DNA of 64,000 nt from positions 1 through 64,000 of the forward strand of contig FCNS01000005.1 in the NCBI GenBank assembly GCA_900045905.1. Direction: 5' to 3'. The notes beneath the pieces are model-generated. The model ran no database searches, had not been told where the DNA came from, and saw only the letters and a list, made by a program, of their open reading frames with translations. This DNA is from Clostridiales bacterium CHKCI001 (GTDB lineage Bacteria; Bacillota; Clostridia; Lachnospirales; Lachnospiraceae). The translations under genes were made by a program, and so were the position numbers. Positions 1 to 8,145 of the stretch are shown in pieces (positions within the stretch are counted from its first letter, which is position 1; the number at the start of each line of letters is the position of its first letter).

Positions 1-36
1 AAGGTTCTTTCTCTGTCGCTCAACAGCGACTCGATT

Positions 37-65
37 ATTTTACCATACTCATTTTCGTTTGTCAA
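37..65 (-). promoter_or_regulatory. rRNA-type promoter, proximal of three, reading out of the window
   Basis: On the minus strand a perfect -35 TTGACA (60-65) and a -10 TAAAAT (37-42) are separated by 17 bp. The predicted transcript would begin near position 30 with a GTCGCT/AGCGAC stem (15-30) and then the bases AGAAAGAACCTT at the window edge, which resemble the leader just before 16S rRNA in Firmicutes. The rRNA operon itself lies outside the window, so this assignment is an inference. Confidence 0.72.
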
Positions 66-132
66 GCACTTTTTTCAAGTTTTTCAAACTTTTTCTATTT
101 TCTGGTTTGTCACTTTTTTCGCAACATGTTAT

Positions 133-161
133 ACTCTATCATATCTTTTTCTTTTTGTCAA
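133..161 (-). promoter_or_regulatory. rRNA-type promoter, middle of three
   Basis: A -35 TTGACA (156-161) lies 17 bp from a weak -10 TAGAGT (133-138). The 16 bases around this -35 (156-171) are an exact copy of those around the proximal -35 (60-75), as expected for tandem rRNA operon promoters. Confidence 0.55.
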
Positions 162-316
162 GCACTTTTTTAATTTCTTTATTCGTTTGTTTCCAGTACC
201 CACTGTCTTTCCTAAAGGAACAAATAAGTGTTTTTTTGAGCAATTATTAATTATTTTATGATATTGTATTTATATTGTTGTTATTGTGTCTATATTGTTT
301 TCAAGCGACATCCAAT

Positions 317-345
317 ACTATAGCACCATTCTATCCTGTTGTCAA
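317..345 (-). promoter_or_regulatory. rRNA-type promoter, distal of three
   Basis: On the minus strand -35 TTGACA (340-345), a 17-bp spacer and -10 TATAGT (317-322) preceded by TGC (extended -10) form a strong sigma-A promoter pointing left. With the two promoters downstream it makes a triple array typical of rrn operons. The rest of the 1-450 region is T-rich and contains no convincing gene. Confidence 0.65.
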
Positions 346-472
346 CTATTTTTAAGAAAAATATTTTATAAGTGTTTCTATAAGAAAAATAAAATTCAAA
401 ACTACTATTTTAAATTCAGCATCTATGATACTATGGGTAATAACAATATAAATGAAAGAGAGGGAAATTAGT

Positions 473-1258
473 ATGCAATTTCCAGAAAAAATTGTAAGTT
501 TAATATCTGATGATTCCTATCAGTCAGACAGTATTGGGATGTCAGATTCTTCAGTTTTTATTTTTCATAATAAGATTTTAAAAGTACAGAATTGCAGCAA
601 AGAATCTGAAAATGAATATTGTATGATGTCATGGTTAAAGGGTAAACTTCAAATTCCTGAAGTATTAGCGTATGAAGTACAAAATGATAAATCCTATTTA
701 CTCATGAGCAAATGCGAAGGAGAAATGGCTTGTGATAAAAAATATATGGAAAATCCTAGAATGCAGGTCAAGTTATTGGCAACGGGAATAAAGAATCTTT
801 GGAATATAGATATTTCTCAATGCCCATCTGATTGGAGTTTGAAAAATAAACTTGCTCAAGCAAGATATAATGTAGAAAATAATCTCGTAGATATGGATAA
901 TATAGAACCAGACACTTTTGGAAAAAATGGTTTTCAGAATCCACAAGCATTACTGCAATGGCTTTATGATAATCAACCAGAAGAGGAGCTAGTATTATCT
1001 CATGGTGACTACTGCTTACCAAATATATTTTTTAAAGATAATCATATAACTGGATACATTGATCTAGGAAAGACTGGGATCGCTGATAAATGGTGCGATA
1101 TCGCATTGTGTTACAGGAGCTTGTCTCACAATTATTGTGGCCGATATCATGGAAAGGCATATTCTAGTTTGGATGACTTATTACTGTTTAAAGAATTAGG
1201 AATAAAACCAAATTGGGAAAAAATCAAATATTACTTATTATTAGATGAACTATTTTAA
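473..1258 (+). CDS. APH(3')-like aminoglycoside phosphotransferase
   Basis: A 261-residue kinase of the aminoglycoside 3'-phosphotransferase family, which transfers phosphate from ATP to a drug hydroxyl in the cytosol. Visible motifs are the catalytic loop HGDYCLPNIF, with the family's catalytic Asp and Mg-binding Asn, the metal-binding IDLGKTG, and a C-terminus KIKYYLLLDELF closely like that of APH(3')-III. The start is set at 473 because GAGAGGG precedes it; an in-frame ATG at 452 has no ribosome binding site. Length matches the family. It stands alone between rRNA-type promoters and the convergent pullulanase gene. Which aminoglycosides it acts on, if any, cannot be read from the sequence; some chromosomal homologues are silent or have other substrates. 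Confidence 0.82.
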   Translation: MQFPEKIVSLISDDSYQSDSIGMSDSSVFIFHNKILKVQNCSKESENEYCMMSWLKGKLQIPEVLAYEVQNDKSYLLMSKCEGEMACDKKYMENPRMQVKLLATGIKNLWNIDISQCPSDWSLKNKLAQARYNVENNLVDMDNIEPDTFGKNGFQNPQALLQWLYDNQPEEELVLSHGDYCLPNIFFKDNHITGYIDLGKTGIADKWCDIALCYRSLSHNYCGRYHGKAYSSLDDLLLFKELGIKPNWEKIKYYLLLDELF

Positions 1259-1261
1259 AAA

Positions 1262-1430
1262 AGTAAAGCAGACACTCGGAATCCGCTTTGCTACTTCCTC
1301 GTGAACGCAGGCTGCTTTGCAACTTGTGAGTGTGGGTTTTCCTAATCCCCTACTGACACGGGCATCCCCATCCCTCCGCTTAGTGCTCCATGCACTTGAA
1401 GGGGGGGACTGCCCGTTCTGCATTCAAAAC
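1262..1430. other. hairpin-rich, relatively GC-rich intergenic element
   Basis: This stretch has much higher GC than the flanks and no ORF. Two nested foldbacks are visible: ACACTC/GAGTGT arms around 1273-1333, and ACGGGCA/TGCCCGT arms (about 1357-1415) enclosing CCCC/GGGG and an inner AGTGC/GCACT hairpin. It may be a structured RNA or an intergenic palindromic repeat unit. No function is assigned. Confidence 0.4.
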
Positions 1431-1486
1431 CATCAACTAATACTTAAAACTCTAAATAGTTGGTATCATTTGGTGAAAGTCAAGAA

Positions 1487-1513
1487 GGCGTAAGCAGATA
1501 AACTGCTTACGCC
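1487..1513 (-). terminator. terminator of the secreted pullulanase gene
   Basis: A perfect 11-bp stem GGCGTAAGCAG/CTGCTTACGCC with a five-base loop lies 65 bases beyond the minus-strand stop codon. On that strand it is followed by a T-rich run (TTCTTGACTTT). Confidence 0.7.
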
Positions 1514-1577
1514 CTCTATCATTATAAGACAATTTGTTTATATAAACAAAGAAAGGATTTCTATATAACTCTTTTCT

Positions 1578-2448
1578 TTATTTTTTAACAAGACGAATTT
1601 GGATTGCCTCCAGTCTCAGGTTCTTTCCTGTTGTACCAGACATTGCATCATCTCTTACCCAGTTTTGCCAGCCTTCATTTTGTACATGTGTACGATATTC
1701 AATGCTATACTTCTGAGCTAATTCTCCTGTTAAACGAATTCGAATTGCCTCTAATCTTAAACTCTTGCCTTTCGTTCCTGACATTGCTCCATTGGCTACA
1801 TAATCTTGCCAGCCTTCATTCTGTACATGTGTACGGTATTCTACATTTCCGCTTAATCCATCTCCATTTACTTGAATCTCAATTGCTTCCAATCTCAGAT
1901 TCTTTCCTGTGGTTCCTGACGTTACTCCGCCTGCTACATAGTCTTGCCAACCTTTGTTTTGTACATGGGTACGATAACTAATTGTTGGATTTGCAGGTTT
2001 TTTGTTGGTCAAGTAAGCGTTTTCTGTACTTCCTGGAGCTGCTCCGCCTTTTTCCACTAAGCGAATTTCGATTGCTTCCAGTCTCTTGGACAATCCTGCA
2101 CTTCCTGATTTTCCATCATTCACTGCCCAGCCAAGCCAACCTTTATCTTGAATATGAGTACGATAATAAATATCATATTTTTCAGCAATTGCTCCAGTTA
2201 AACGGATTTGAATTGCTTCTAATCTTAAGCTTCTGCTCTTTGTTCCTGACATTGCTCCGTCTGCTACATAATCCTGCCAGCCGTCGTTCTGTACATGGGT
2301 ACGATATTCTACACTTCCGCCAATTGTATTATTGTCCAGACGAATTTCAATTGCTTCTAATCTTAAGCCTCTGCCCTTTGTTCCTGACATTGCTCCATCT
2401 GCTACAAAATCTTGCCAGCCGTCGTTTTGTACATGAGTACGATAACTA
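1578..2448 (-). repeat. six tandem ChW (clostridial hydrophobic) repeats in pullulanase
   Basis: About 50-residue units each contain a conserved GW and end in LRLEAIEIRL or a variant. Three units, a linker with GGAAPGSTENAYL, and three more units form a cassette that recurs in the GH101 protein (14184-15060). Confidence 0.85.
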
Positions 2449-5400
2449 ATCTGTAATTTTTCTTCTGGCTGTTTTTCATTATCTTTTACTAATACATAAG
2501 AAGCCTTTGCAGGGATCGTTACCTGATTTCCAGAAATTTCTGCTAATGTTTCAACTCCTGCTTTTTCTTCATTTACTACTACATTCCAGTTAGAATCTGG
2601 AAGTGTTATTGTAACATCTTTTTCATTTGCATTAAAGGCAACTGCAATTGTTTCCCAATCATCTCCAACCGCTTTTCCATTTAATGTATAGGCAACTACA
2701 TTCTTTTGATTTGTATCTAAGAATGTTAAGTTATTCTGAATTTCTTCTGTTGTATTCATATGGAATGCTTTATGAGCCTTTCTCATCTGAATAAGGCCTT
2801 TATAGTATTCATATAAATTACTATATTCTACTTTTCTAGTCCAGTCAATCTGATTTACAGAATCTGGTGCATTATAGCTATTCTCATTTAAAGAACCATC
2901 TGGATTTACTTTTGTTCTTGCCATTTCTTCTCCAGCCTGCATAAAAGGAATTCCTTGAGAAGTATAGACAATTGCTGCGGACATCTTATTCAATTGAATC
3001 AATGATTCTTCAGAATCATTTGGATTTGTAGATTGTAACTTATCCCACAATGTTAAATTATCATGTGCAGATGCATAGGATACCGTCTGGTATGGCTGAT
3101 TTGCCCATGGCTGTGTTTGATTCTTCACTTTGCTATAATCAATTTGATCATTTGGTGTAGATGCAACAATACCAAACTTAATGGTTTCTTCATAGTCTGT
3201 ACCTCCATTGATGAAACCTCCGCTTGCTGCATCAAACACGCTTCCCTTAATACCATCACGAATGTCATCACTAAATGCTGCGATTTGTAAGTCACCATAT
3301 TTTACTGTATTGGCTTTTGTTGCTTTTTGATCTTCAGGAAGTGGAGAGTCTCCTCCAGTCCATCCTTCTCCATATAATAAGATAGTAGGATCAATGGCAT
3401 CAACTGCTGCACGAACTTCTTTCATTGTATCAATATCATGAACTGCCATTAAGTCAAAACGGAATCCATCAATATGATATTCTTCTGCCCAATATGCAAC
3501 AGAATCTACAATCAGTCTTCCAACCATAGAACGCTCAGATGCTGTTTCATTTCCGCATCCAGATCCATTTGAGAATCCTCCCTGAGCATTCTGACGATAA
3601 TAATAATTTGGAACTGCTAAATTTAAATTCGAATCAGTTGTAGCACCTGTATGGTTGTATACTACATCCATGACTACACGAATGCCTGCTTTATGTAATT
3701 CCATTACCATTTGCTTGAATTCTTCAATTCGAATTCTTCCAGTATAAGGATCTGTAGAATAGGAACCTTCTGGAACATTATAATTTTTTGGATCATATCC
3801 CCAGTTAAACTGTGGTGTATCTAATTTTGTCTCATCAATTGACTGATGGTCAAATGTTGGTAATAAATGAACCGTTGTAACTCCTAATTCTTTCAGATGA
3901 TCAACACCTGTCTTTACATCTGTACCAGGAATTGTTGTATTAGATTCCCAAACTCCATTATATTTTCCTCTATACTCTAATGTCACACCTGAATTCTCTG
4001 AAATTGAGAAATCACGAATATGCATTTCATAGATGATTGAATCAGTTGGATCTTCTAAGACTGGTTTTGTATCATTTTCCCATCCTTCTGGATCTGTAGC
4101 ATCTAAATCTACAACCATACCTCTTGTTCCATTTACTCCTAATGCTTTCGCATATGGATCTACTACTTCATTCACTTTTCCATCATTTGTAACAAGATAA
4201 TTATAAAATGTACCATTCAGATCTCCTGGCACTGTAGCTGTCCAAGATCCATTTGGCCCTTTTTCCATATCAATAATTTCTTTTGCTTCACATGTATAGT
4301 CACTTCCGTCTGTACCATAGAGAGCAACCTGTACATTAGATGCAGTTGGTGTCCATAATGTAAATACAGTCTGTTCTTTACTGTAAACTGCTCCTAGTTC
4401 TCCATCGTAGGTATAAGCCTGCTCAAATGCTTCACTTTCAAATATTTTTCCCATTGTCAGATCTGCACCTTGGAAACCAGTAATTGTTACAGTATATGTT
4501 GCATTTAAGTCAATTGCTTCTTTTACTTTTATTGTTCCAGATAATCCATCTCCTGCCAGTGTAATTTGCTCAATTGATAAGTTCTCTTGTGTTTCTTCAT
4601 TTACAATCTGAACATCCTTGTTAGTAATGTTTTCCATTTTGATATTTGTTGTAAATGAGATATCTGTTAAACTGTCAATTTTTGCAGATGTAATTCTTGG
4701 ATTGTTTAAATTCTCTACTACTGCCATAGCTGTAGCTTCATCATAGTATACCTCTTCTTGTCCAGATACAATGTATAAATCCACATTGCCATCTGCATCA
4801 ATAAAGAACTTATCAATAAAACGATCGCCATCCCAGTCTTTTTCACTCCAGTCTGGCTTTCTAACGATAAATCCTATCTTCTTATCTGCTGGAACTGGAC
4901 CTAAAACGTTCTTTGAAACAGCACCATATTCATCCGTTCCCTCAAAGACAGCTTGATTATTCATTGTATTATTATCTTCAATCCATAACCAAACATCCCA
5001 AGGATCATAATTTCCATCAAAACGGTAATAGTGGATGTTCAAATTTACCTGATCAAATTCCTGCTTTGGCTCTCTTGTATCAAGCGTAAATGTTCCATCT
5101 TCTGCTACAGTTGCTATATATTCTACATTTCCATTTGAAAAGTCTGGTTTCACATCACCTGTTAATTTATTATCCCATCCATCACCTTCACGGATAATAA
5201 ATCCCAGATTTGCATCTTTTGTCGTCTCTATAATAATATAACGACCTTCACTATCTTCTTTTTCGAATGCAATGGACTTACCTTCTGTCGTATCACTCCA
5301 CGTCCATACATTCCAATTGTCATAGTTATTGTCTGCTCTAACATATTTAATTTTTACAAATGCTTTGTTTTGCTCTGACGCAGCTGCATTCAGCCTTAAC

Positions 5401-5480
5401 GGCAAAATAATTGCAAGCATTGCCATCAATGCAATTCCTACGCTAAAAAGCAGAACTCTTTTCCTTTGTCTTTCTTGCAT
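1578..5480 (-). CDS. secreted multidomain pullulanase (GH13_14) with ChW repeats
   Basis: A 1300-residue extracellular enzyme that hydrolyses alpha-1,6 branches in pullulan, amylopectin or glycogen. It has a signal peptide (about 1-33), two CBM41-type starch-binding modules (about 38-145 and 147-255), an Ig-like module, a CBM48-like domain and a GH13 catalytic barrel. Diagnostic motifs are FNWGYDP, VVYNHTG (about 608), GFRFDLM with the nucleophile Asp (about 674), YGEGW with the acid Glu (about 706) and SAHDN (about 807). From about 1010 to the end are six ChW repeats of the type YRTHVQN-GWQ. AAGGAGG precedes the start. The ChW block probably holds it at the cell surface, and it is nearly the same as that of the GH101 protein at 14-21 kb. 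It is followed in the same direction by no gene. Confidence 0.93.
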   Translation of the reverse strand: MQERQRKRVLLFSVGIALMAMLAIILPLRLNAAASEQNKAFVKIKYVRADNNYDNWNVWTWSDTTEGKSIAFEKEDSEGRYIIIETTKDANLGFIIREGDGWDNKLTGDVKPDFSNGNVEYIATVAEDGTFTLDTREPKQEFDQVNLNIHYYRFDGNYDPWDVWLWIEDNNTMNNQAVFEGTDEYGAVSKNVLGPVPADKKIGFIVRKPDWSEKDWDGDRFIDKFFIDADGNVDLYIVSGQEEVYYDEATAMAVVENLNNPRITSAKIDSLTDISFTTNIKMENITNKDVQIVNEETQENLSIEQITLAGDGLSGTIKVKEAIDLNATYTVTITGFQGADLTMGKIFESEAFEQAYTYDGELGAVYSKEQTVFTLWTPTASNVQVALYGTDGSDYTCEAKEIIDMEKGPNGSWTATVPGDLNGTFYNYLVTNDGKVNEVVDPYAKALGVNGTRGMVVDLDATDPEGWENDTKPVLEDPTDSIIYEMHIRDFSISENSGVTLEYRGKYNGVWESNTTIPGTDVKTGVDHLKELGVTTVHLLPTFDHQSIDETKLDTPQFNWGYDPKNYNVPEGSYSTDPYTGRIRIEEFKQMVMELHKAGIRVVMDVVYNHTGATTDSNLNLAVPNYYYRQNAQGGFSNGSGCGNETASERSMVGRLIVDSVAYWAEEYHIDGFRFDLMAVHDIDTMKEVRAAVDAIDPTILLYGEGWTGGDSPLPEDQKATKANTVKYGDLQIAAFSDDIRDGIKGSVFDAASGGFINGGTDYEETIKFGIVASTPNDQIDYSKVKNQTQPWANQPYQTVSYASAHDNLTLWDKLQSTNPNDSEESLIQLNKMSAAIVYTSQGIPFMQAGEEMARTKVNPDGSLNENSYNAPDSVNQIDWTRKVEYSNLYEYYKGLIQMRKAHKAFHMNTTEEIQNNLTFLDTNQKNVVAYTLNGKAVGDDWETIAVAFNANEKDVTITLPDSNWNVVVNEEKAGVETLAEISGNQVTIPAKASYVLVKDNEKQPEEKLQISYRTHVQNDGWQDFVADGAMSGTKGRGLRLEAIEIRLDNNTIGGSVEYRTHVQNDGWQDYVADGAMSGTKSRSLRLEAIQIRLTGAIAEKYDIYYRTHIQDKGWLGWAVNDGKSGSAGLSKRLEAIEIRLVEKGGAAPGSTENAYLTNKKPANPTISYRTHVQNKGWQDYVAGGVTSGTTGKNLRLEAIEIQVNGDGLSGNVEYRTHVQNEGWQDYVANGAMSGTKGKSLRLEAIRIRLTGELAQKYSIEYRTHVQNEGWQNWVRDDAMSGTTGKNLRLEAIQIRLVKK

Positions 5481-5683
5481 AATATGCCCTCCTTAATCTT
5501 TATGATAATTAAAGTATATTAAGTTCTCAGTCTATCGTCTATATCAAACTTCTTAGAAACATAACAATTTTTATAAATTTTTTATAATTTTCACTTTACT
5601 TAGTTTACTATTTTTATAGATATTTTACAATTTAATACATCTAATCATCTTAGTCAATAGAACAGTTAGTTACTATAATTATA

Positions 5684-5711
5684 AGTGGCGCAAAAAAACT
5701 TCTGCACCACT
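5684..5711 (-). terminator. likely terminator of the cytosolic pullulanase gene
   Basis: A 9-bp stem AGTGGTGCA/TGCGCCACT pairs fully on the minus-strand RNA with one G-U, and would have an A-C mismatch on the other strand. The T-rich stretch is in the loop rather than after the stem, so termination strength is uncertain. Confidence 0.5.
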
Positions 5712-5738
5712 CATAATCTAATTCGTTTTTTACTAAAA

Positions 5739-7733
5739 CTAATCTACTTTTACCAATACATAAGCACTAATTGGAGGAACTTGAATACAGCCATTTACTT
5801 TCCTTAAACAATCTATTCCTGCTTTCTCCTCATTTACTACAACATTCCAACTGCCTTCTGGAAGCTGTATAGAAATATTTTCTCGATTGCCATTGAAAAT
5901 TATGATTGCTTCTTTCCATAAATCCTGAACAATCTGCCCATCTAAAAAATATGCTACTACATTTTTATATCCTGTTTCTATAAAATGAATACTAGAACGG
6001 ACTTGTTGTGCGGTATTCATATGAAACATTTTATGAGCTTTTCTAATTTGAATTAAACCTCTATAATATTCATAAAGTTCCTTGTATTTTATTTTTCTCT
6101 GCCAATCAATCTGATTCACAGAATCTGGAGACGCATAACTATTTTCATCTAACGTACCATCGTCCTTTACCTTTGTACGTGCCATTTCTTCTCCTGCCTG
6201 CATAAAGGCAATTCCCTGTGAAGTTAGAATAATTGCTGCACAGAGCTTATTCATTGCAACTAATACATCCTCGTCCTCATTTGGATTTGTCATTTGAAGC
6301 TTATCCCAAAGAGTTAGATTGTCATGTGCCGACGCATAGGTAATGGTTTGATATGGCTCATTGGCCCATGGCTTTATTTTTTTATATACTTTTGCATAAT
6401 CAATGTCTTCATGCCCAATCGAAGCAACAATTCCAAATTTAATATTCTCTTCCCAGTTTTTTCCTCCATTTACAAATCCAGGATTTTTTAATTTAAAAAC
6501 ACTTCCTTTTACTCCATCCCGAATATCATCACTAAATGCTGCAATCTGCAATCCTCCATATTGAACTGTATTAACTTTTAATGCCTGACGATACTTTGGC
6601 AATGGAGATGGTCCTCCATTCCATCCTTCTCCATAAATTAAAATTTGCGGATCAATTGTATCCACTCTGCGTCTTACCTCTTTCATTGTCTCAATATCAT
6701 GAACTGCCATTAAATCGAAACGGAATCCATCAATATGATATTCTTCTGCCCAATAAACAACCGAATCTGTAATAAAACGCTGCACCATATATCGTTCCGA
6801 TGCGGTTTCATTTCCACATGCAGATGCATCGGAAAAGTTTCCATCTTTATCTTGACGATAATAATAATTTGGTACAATTTTATTAAAATTAGAATCCTCC
6901 GTTTTTGCAGTATGATTAAATACAACGTCCATAATCACCCGAATTCCAGCTTTATGTAACTCCATAATCATCTGCTTCATTTCTTTTATTCTTGTTTTAC
7001 CATCATATGGATTAGAGCTATAGGATCCTTCTGGAGCATTATAGTTTTGTGGATCATATCCCCAGTTAAACTGTGGGGTATCTGGTTTGGATTCATCTAC
7101 AGAATCATAATCAAACACTGGAAGTAAATGAACCATCGTAACACCTAGCTCTTTTAAATGATCCAAACAAGTTGCTATATTTATTCCTGGAATTTTTGTA
7201 CCAGGCTGCCATACTCCTGTAAATTTTCCGTTTTTTTCTTTCTCAACGCCTGAATTTTCAGCAATTGAGAAATCTCGAACATGCATTTCATAAATAATTG
7301 CATCAGTTGGTGCATCCAACTCTGGCTTCTTATCCAATTCCCAGCCATTTGGATTTGTACTAGACAAATCAACAACCATTCCAACCATTCCATTCACCCC
7401 TACTGCTTTTGCATAGGGATCAACGGCCTCTTTTACAGTATCTACAGTAACTCTATAATTATAAAATGTTCCATCCCAATCTCCATTTAAGTTCATTTTC
7501 CACGTTCCATTTTGACCTCTCTCCATCGGTAGTACTTGTTCTGGTACTGAAAGTTCCCGTTCGTTTCTATAAGGATTCTTTCCATACAAAACAAGCTCCA
7601 CTTTCTCTGCGGTTGGCGCCCAAACAGTAAACATCGTACTTTCTTTCGTATAATTCGCTCCTAACTTTCCTGAATAGCTATACTTTTTGTGAAATTCTTT
7701 CGTACTAAATATAGAGCTTCCTTTCTTTTGCAT
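5739..7733 (-). CDS. pulA: type I pullulanase, cytosolic form
   Basis: A pullulanase paralogue of the preceding gene without signal peptide, CBM41 modules or ChW repeats, so it probably debranches imported oligosaccharides or glycogen inside the cell. It contains a CBM48-like N-domain, FNWGYDP, VVFNHTA, GFRFDLM (about residue 338), YGEGW (about 367) and SAHDN (about 467), and a C-terminal beta-domain. The frame stays open to a TTG at 7784, but the only start with a ribosome binding site (TGAGG, nine bases before) is ATG 7733, giving 664 residues. It is tandem to the secreted gene, with 258 bp between them. The sequence similarity indicates an old duplication with later loss or gain of export modules. 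Confidence 0.9.
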   Translation of the reverse strand: MQKKGSSIFSTKEFHKKYSYSGKLGANYTKESTMFTVWAPTAEKVELVLYGKNPYRNERELSVPEQVLPMERGQNGTWKMNLNGDWDGTFYNYRVTVDTVKEAVDPYAKAVGVNGMVGMVVDLSSTNPNGWELDKKPELDAPTDAIIYEMHVRDFSIAENSGVEKEKNGKFTGVWQPGTKIPGINIATCLDHLKELGVTMVHLLPVFDYDSVDESKPDTPQFNWGYDPQNYNAPEGSYSSNPYDGKTRIKEMKQMIMELHKAGIRVIMDVVFNHTAKTEDSNFNKIVPNYYYRQDKDGNFSDASACGNETASERYMVQRFITDSVVYWAEEYHIDGFRFDLMAVHDIETMKEVRRRVDTIDPQILIYGEGWNGGPSPLPKYRQALKVNTVQYGGLQIAAFSDDIRDGVKGSVFKLKNPGFVNGGKNWEENIKFGIVASIGHEDIDYAKVYKKIKPWANEPYQTITYASAHDNLTLWDKLQMTNPNEDEDVLVAMNKLCAAIILTSQGIAFMQAGEEMARTKVKDDGTLDENSYASPDSVNQIDWQRKIKYKELYEYYRGLIQIRKAHKMFHMNTAQQVRSSIHFIETGYKNVVAYFLDGQIVQDLWKEAIIIFNGNRENISIQLPEGSWNVVVNEEKAGIDCLRKVNGCIQVPPISAYVLVKVD

Positions 7734-7988
7734 TCCATAAAACCTCACTTTTTTCATTTTTACAGTATCAGTCCAAATGTTCAATTTCTTCTCATCAATT
7801 GTATACTTTTGTTTTTATCAAAACAATTTTTTTAAATGAACTTATACTACTTTATAATATCATTATATAAAAACTCTATTTTTACGTCCATATCACATTT
7901 CTTAGATTTATACAAAAAACTTCTTAACTCTTATTCAATAAACAAGTATTACTACTCTGACTTTTAATTACTCATTTATAAACCCAAA

Positions 7989-8019
7989 CAAAAGAAAACT
8001 ACAGTGAAGTTTTCTTTTG
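7989..8019 (-). terminator. hairpin downstream of the PTS gene
   Basis: A perfect 12-bp stem CAAAAGAAAACT/AGTTTTCTTTTG with a seven-base loop. On the minus strand it ends in T-rich sequence and is preceded by the 17-base motif found again at 34275 and 47176. Confidence 0.6.
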
Positions 8020-8038
8020 CATATCAGGATAATACATC

Positions 8039-8073
8039 AGCCGCCGCTACCCGTTTTACGGGCAGCGGCGGCT
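8039..8073 (-). terminator. very GC-rich palindrome, probable PTS gene terminator
   Basis: A 16-bp stem, AGCCGCCGCT... with a three-base loop, lies about 70 bases past the PTS stop. One pair is a G-U on the minus-strand RNA but an A-C mismatch on the plus strand, so selection appears to act on the minus-strand transcript. No T-run follows directly; the T-rich hairpin at 7989-8019 may complete termination. Confidence 0.5.
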
Positions 8074-8145
8074 ATAAAGTCAACCTTTCCTAATTTATCA
8101 TATATCTCCTTATCAACCATTATTTCTATTACCAGTTAATACCGA

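Noticed and set aside
1578-2448. Regularly spaced similar sequences that could look like a repeat array or CRISPR
   Set aside because: They are in-frame ChW protein repeats of about 150 bp with diverged sequence, and no short identical repeats with unique spacers occur anywhere in the window.
1604-2449. Plus-strand ORFs opposite the pullulanase ChW region, and similar ones at 14576-15115 and 15533-16648
   Set aside because: They are antisense shadows of a strongly supported coding frame, with Leu/Ser-rich low-complexity translations and no ribosome binding sites.
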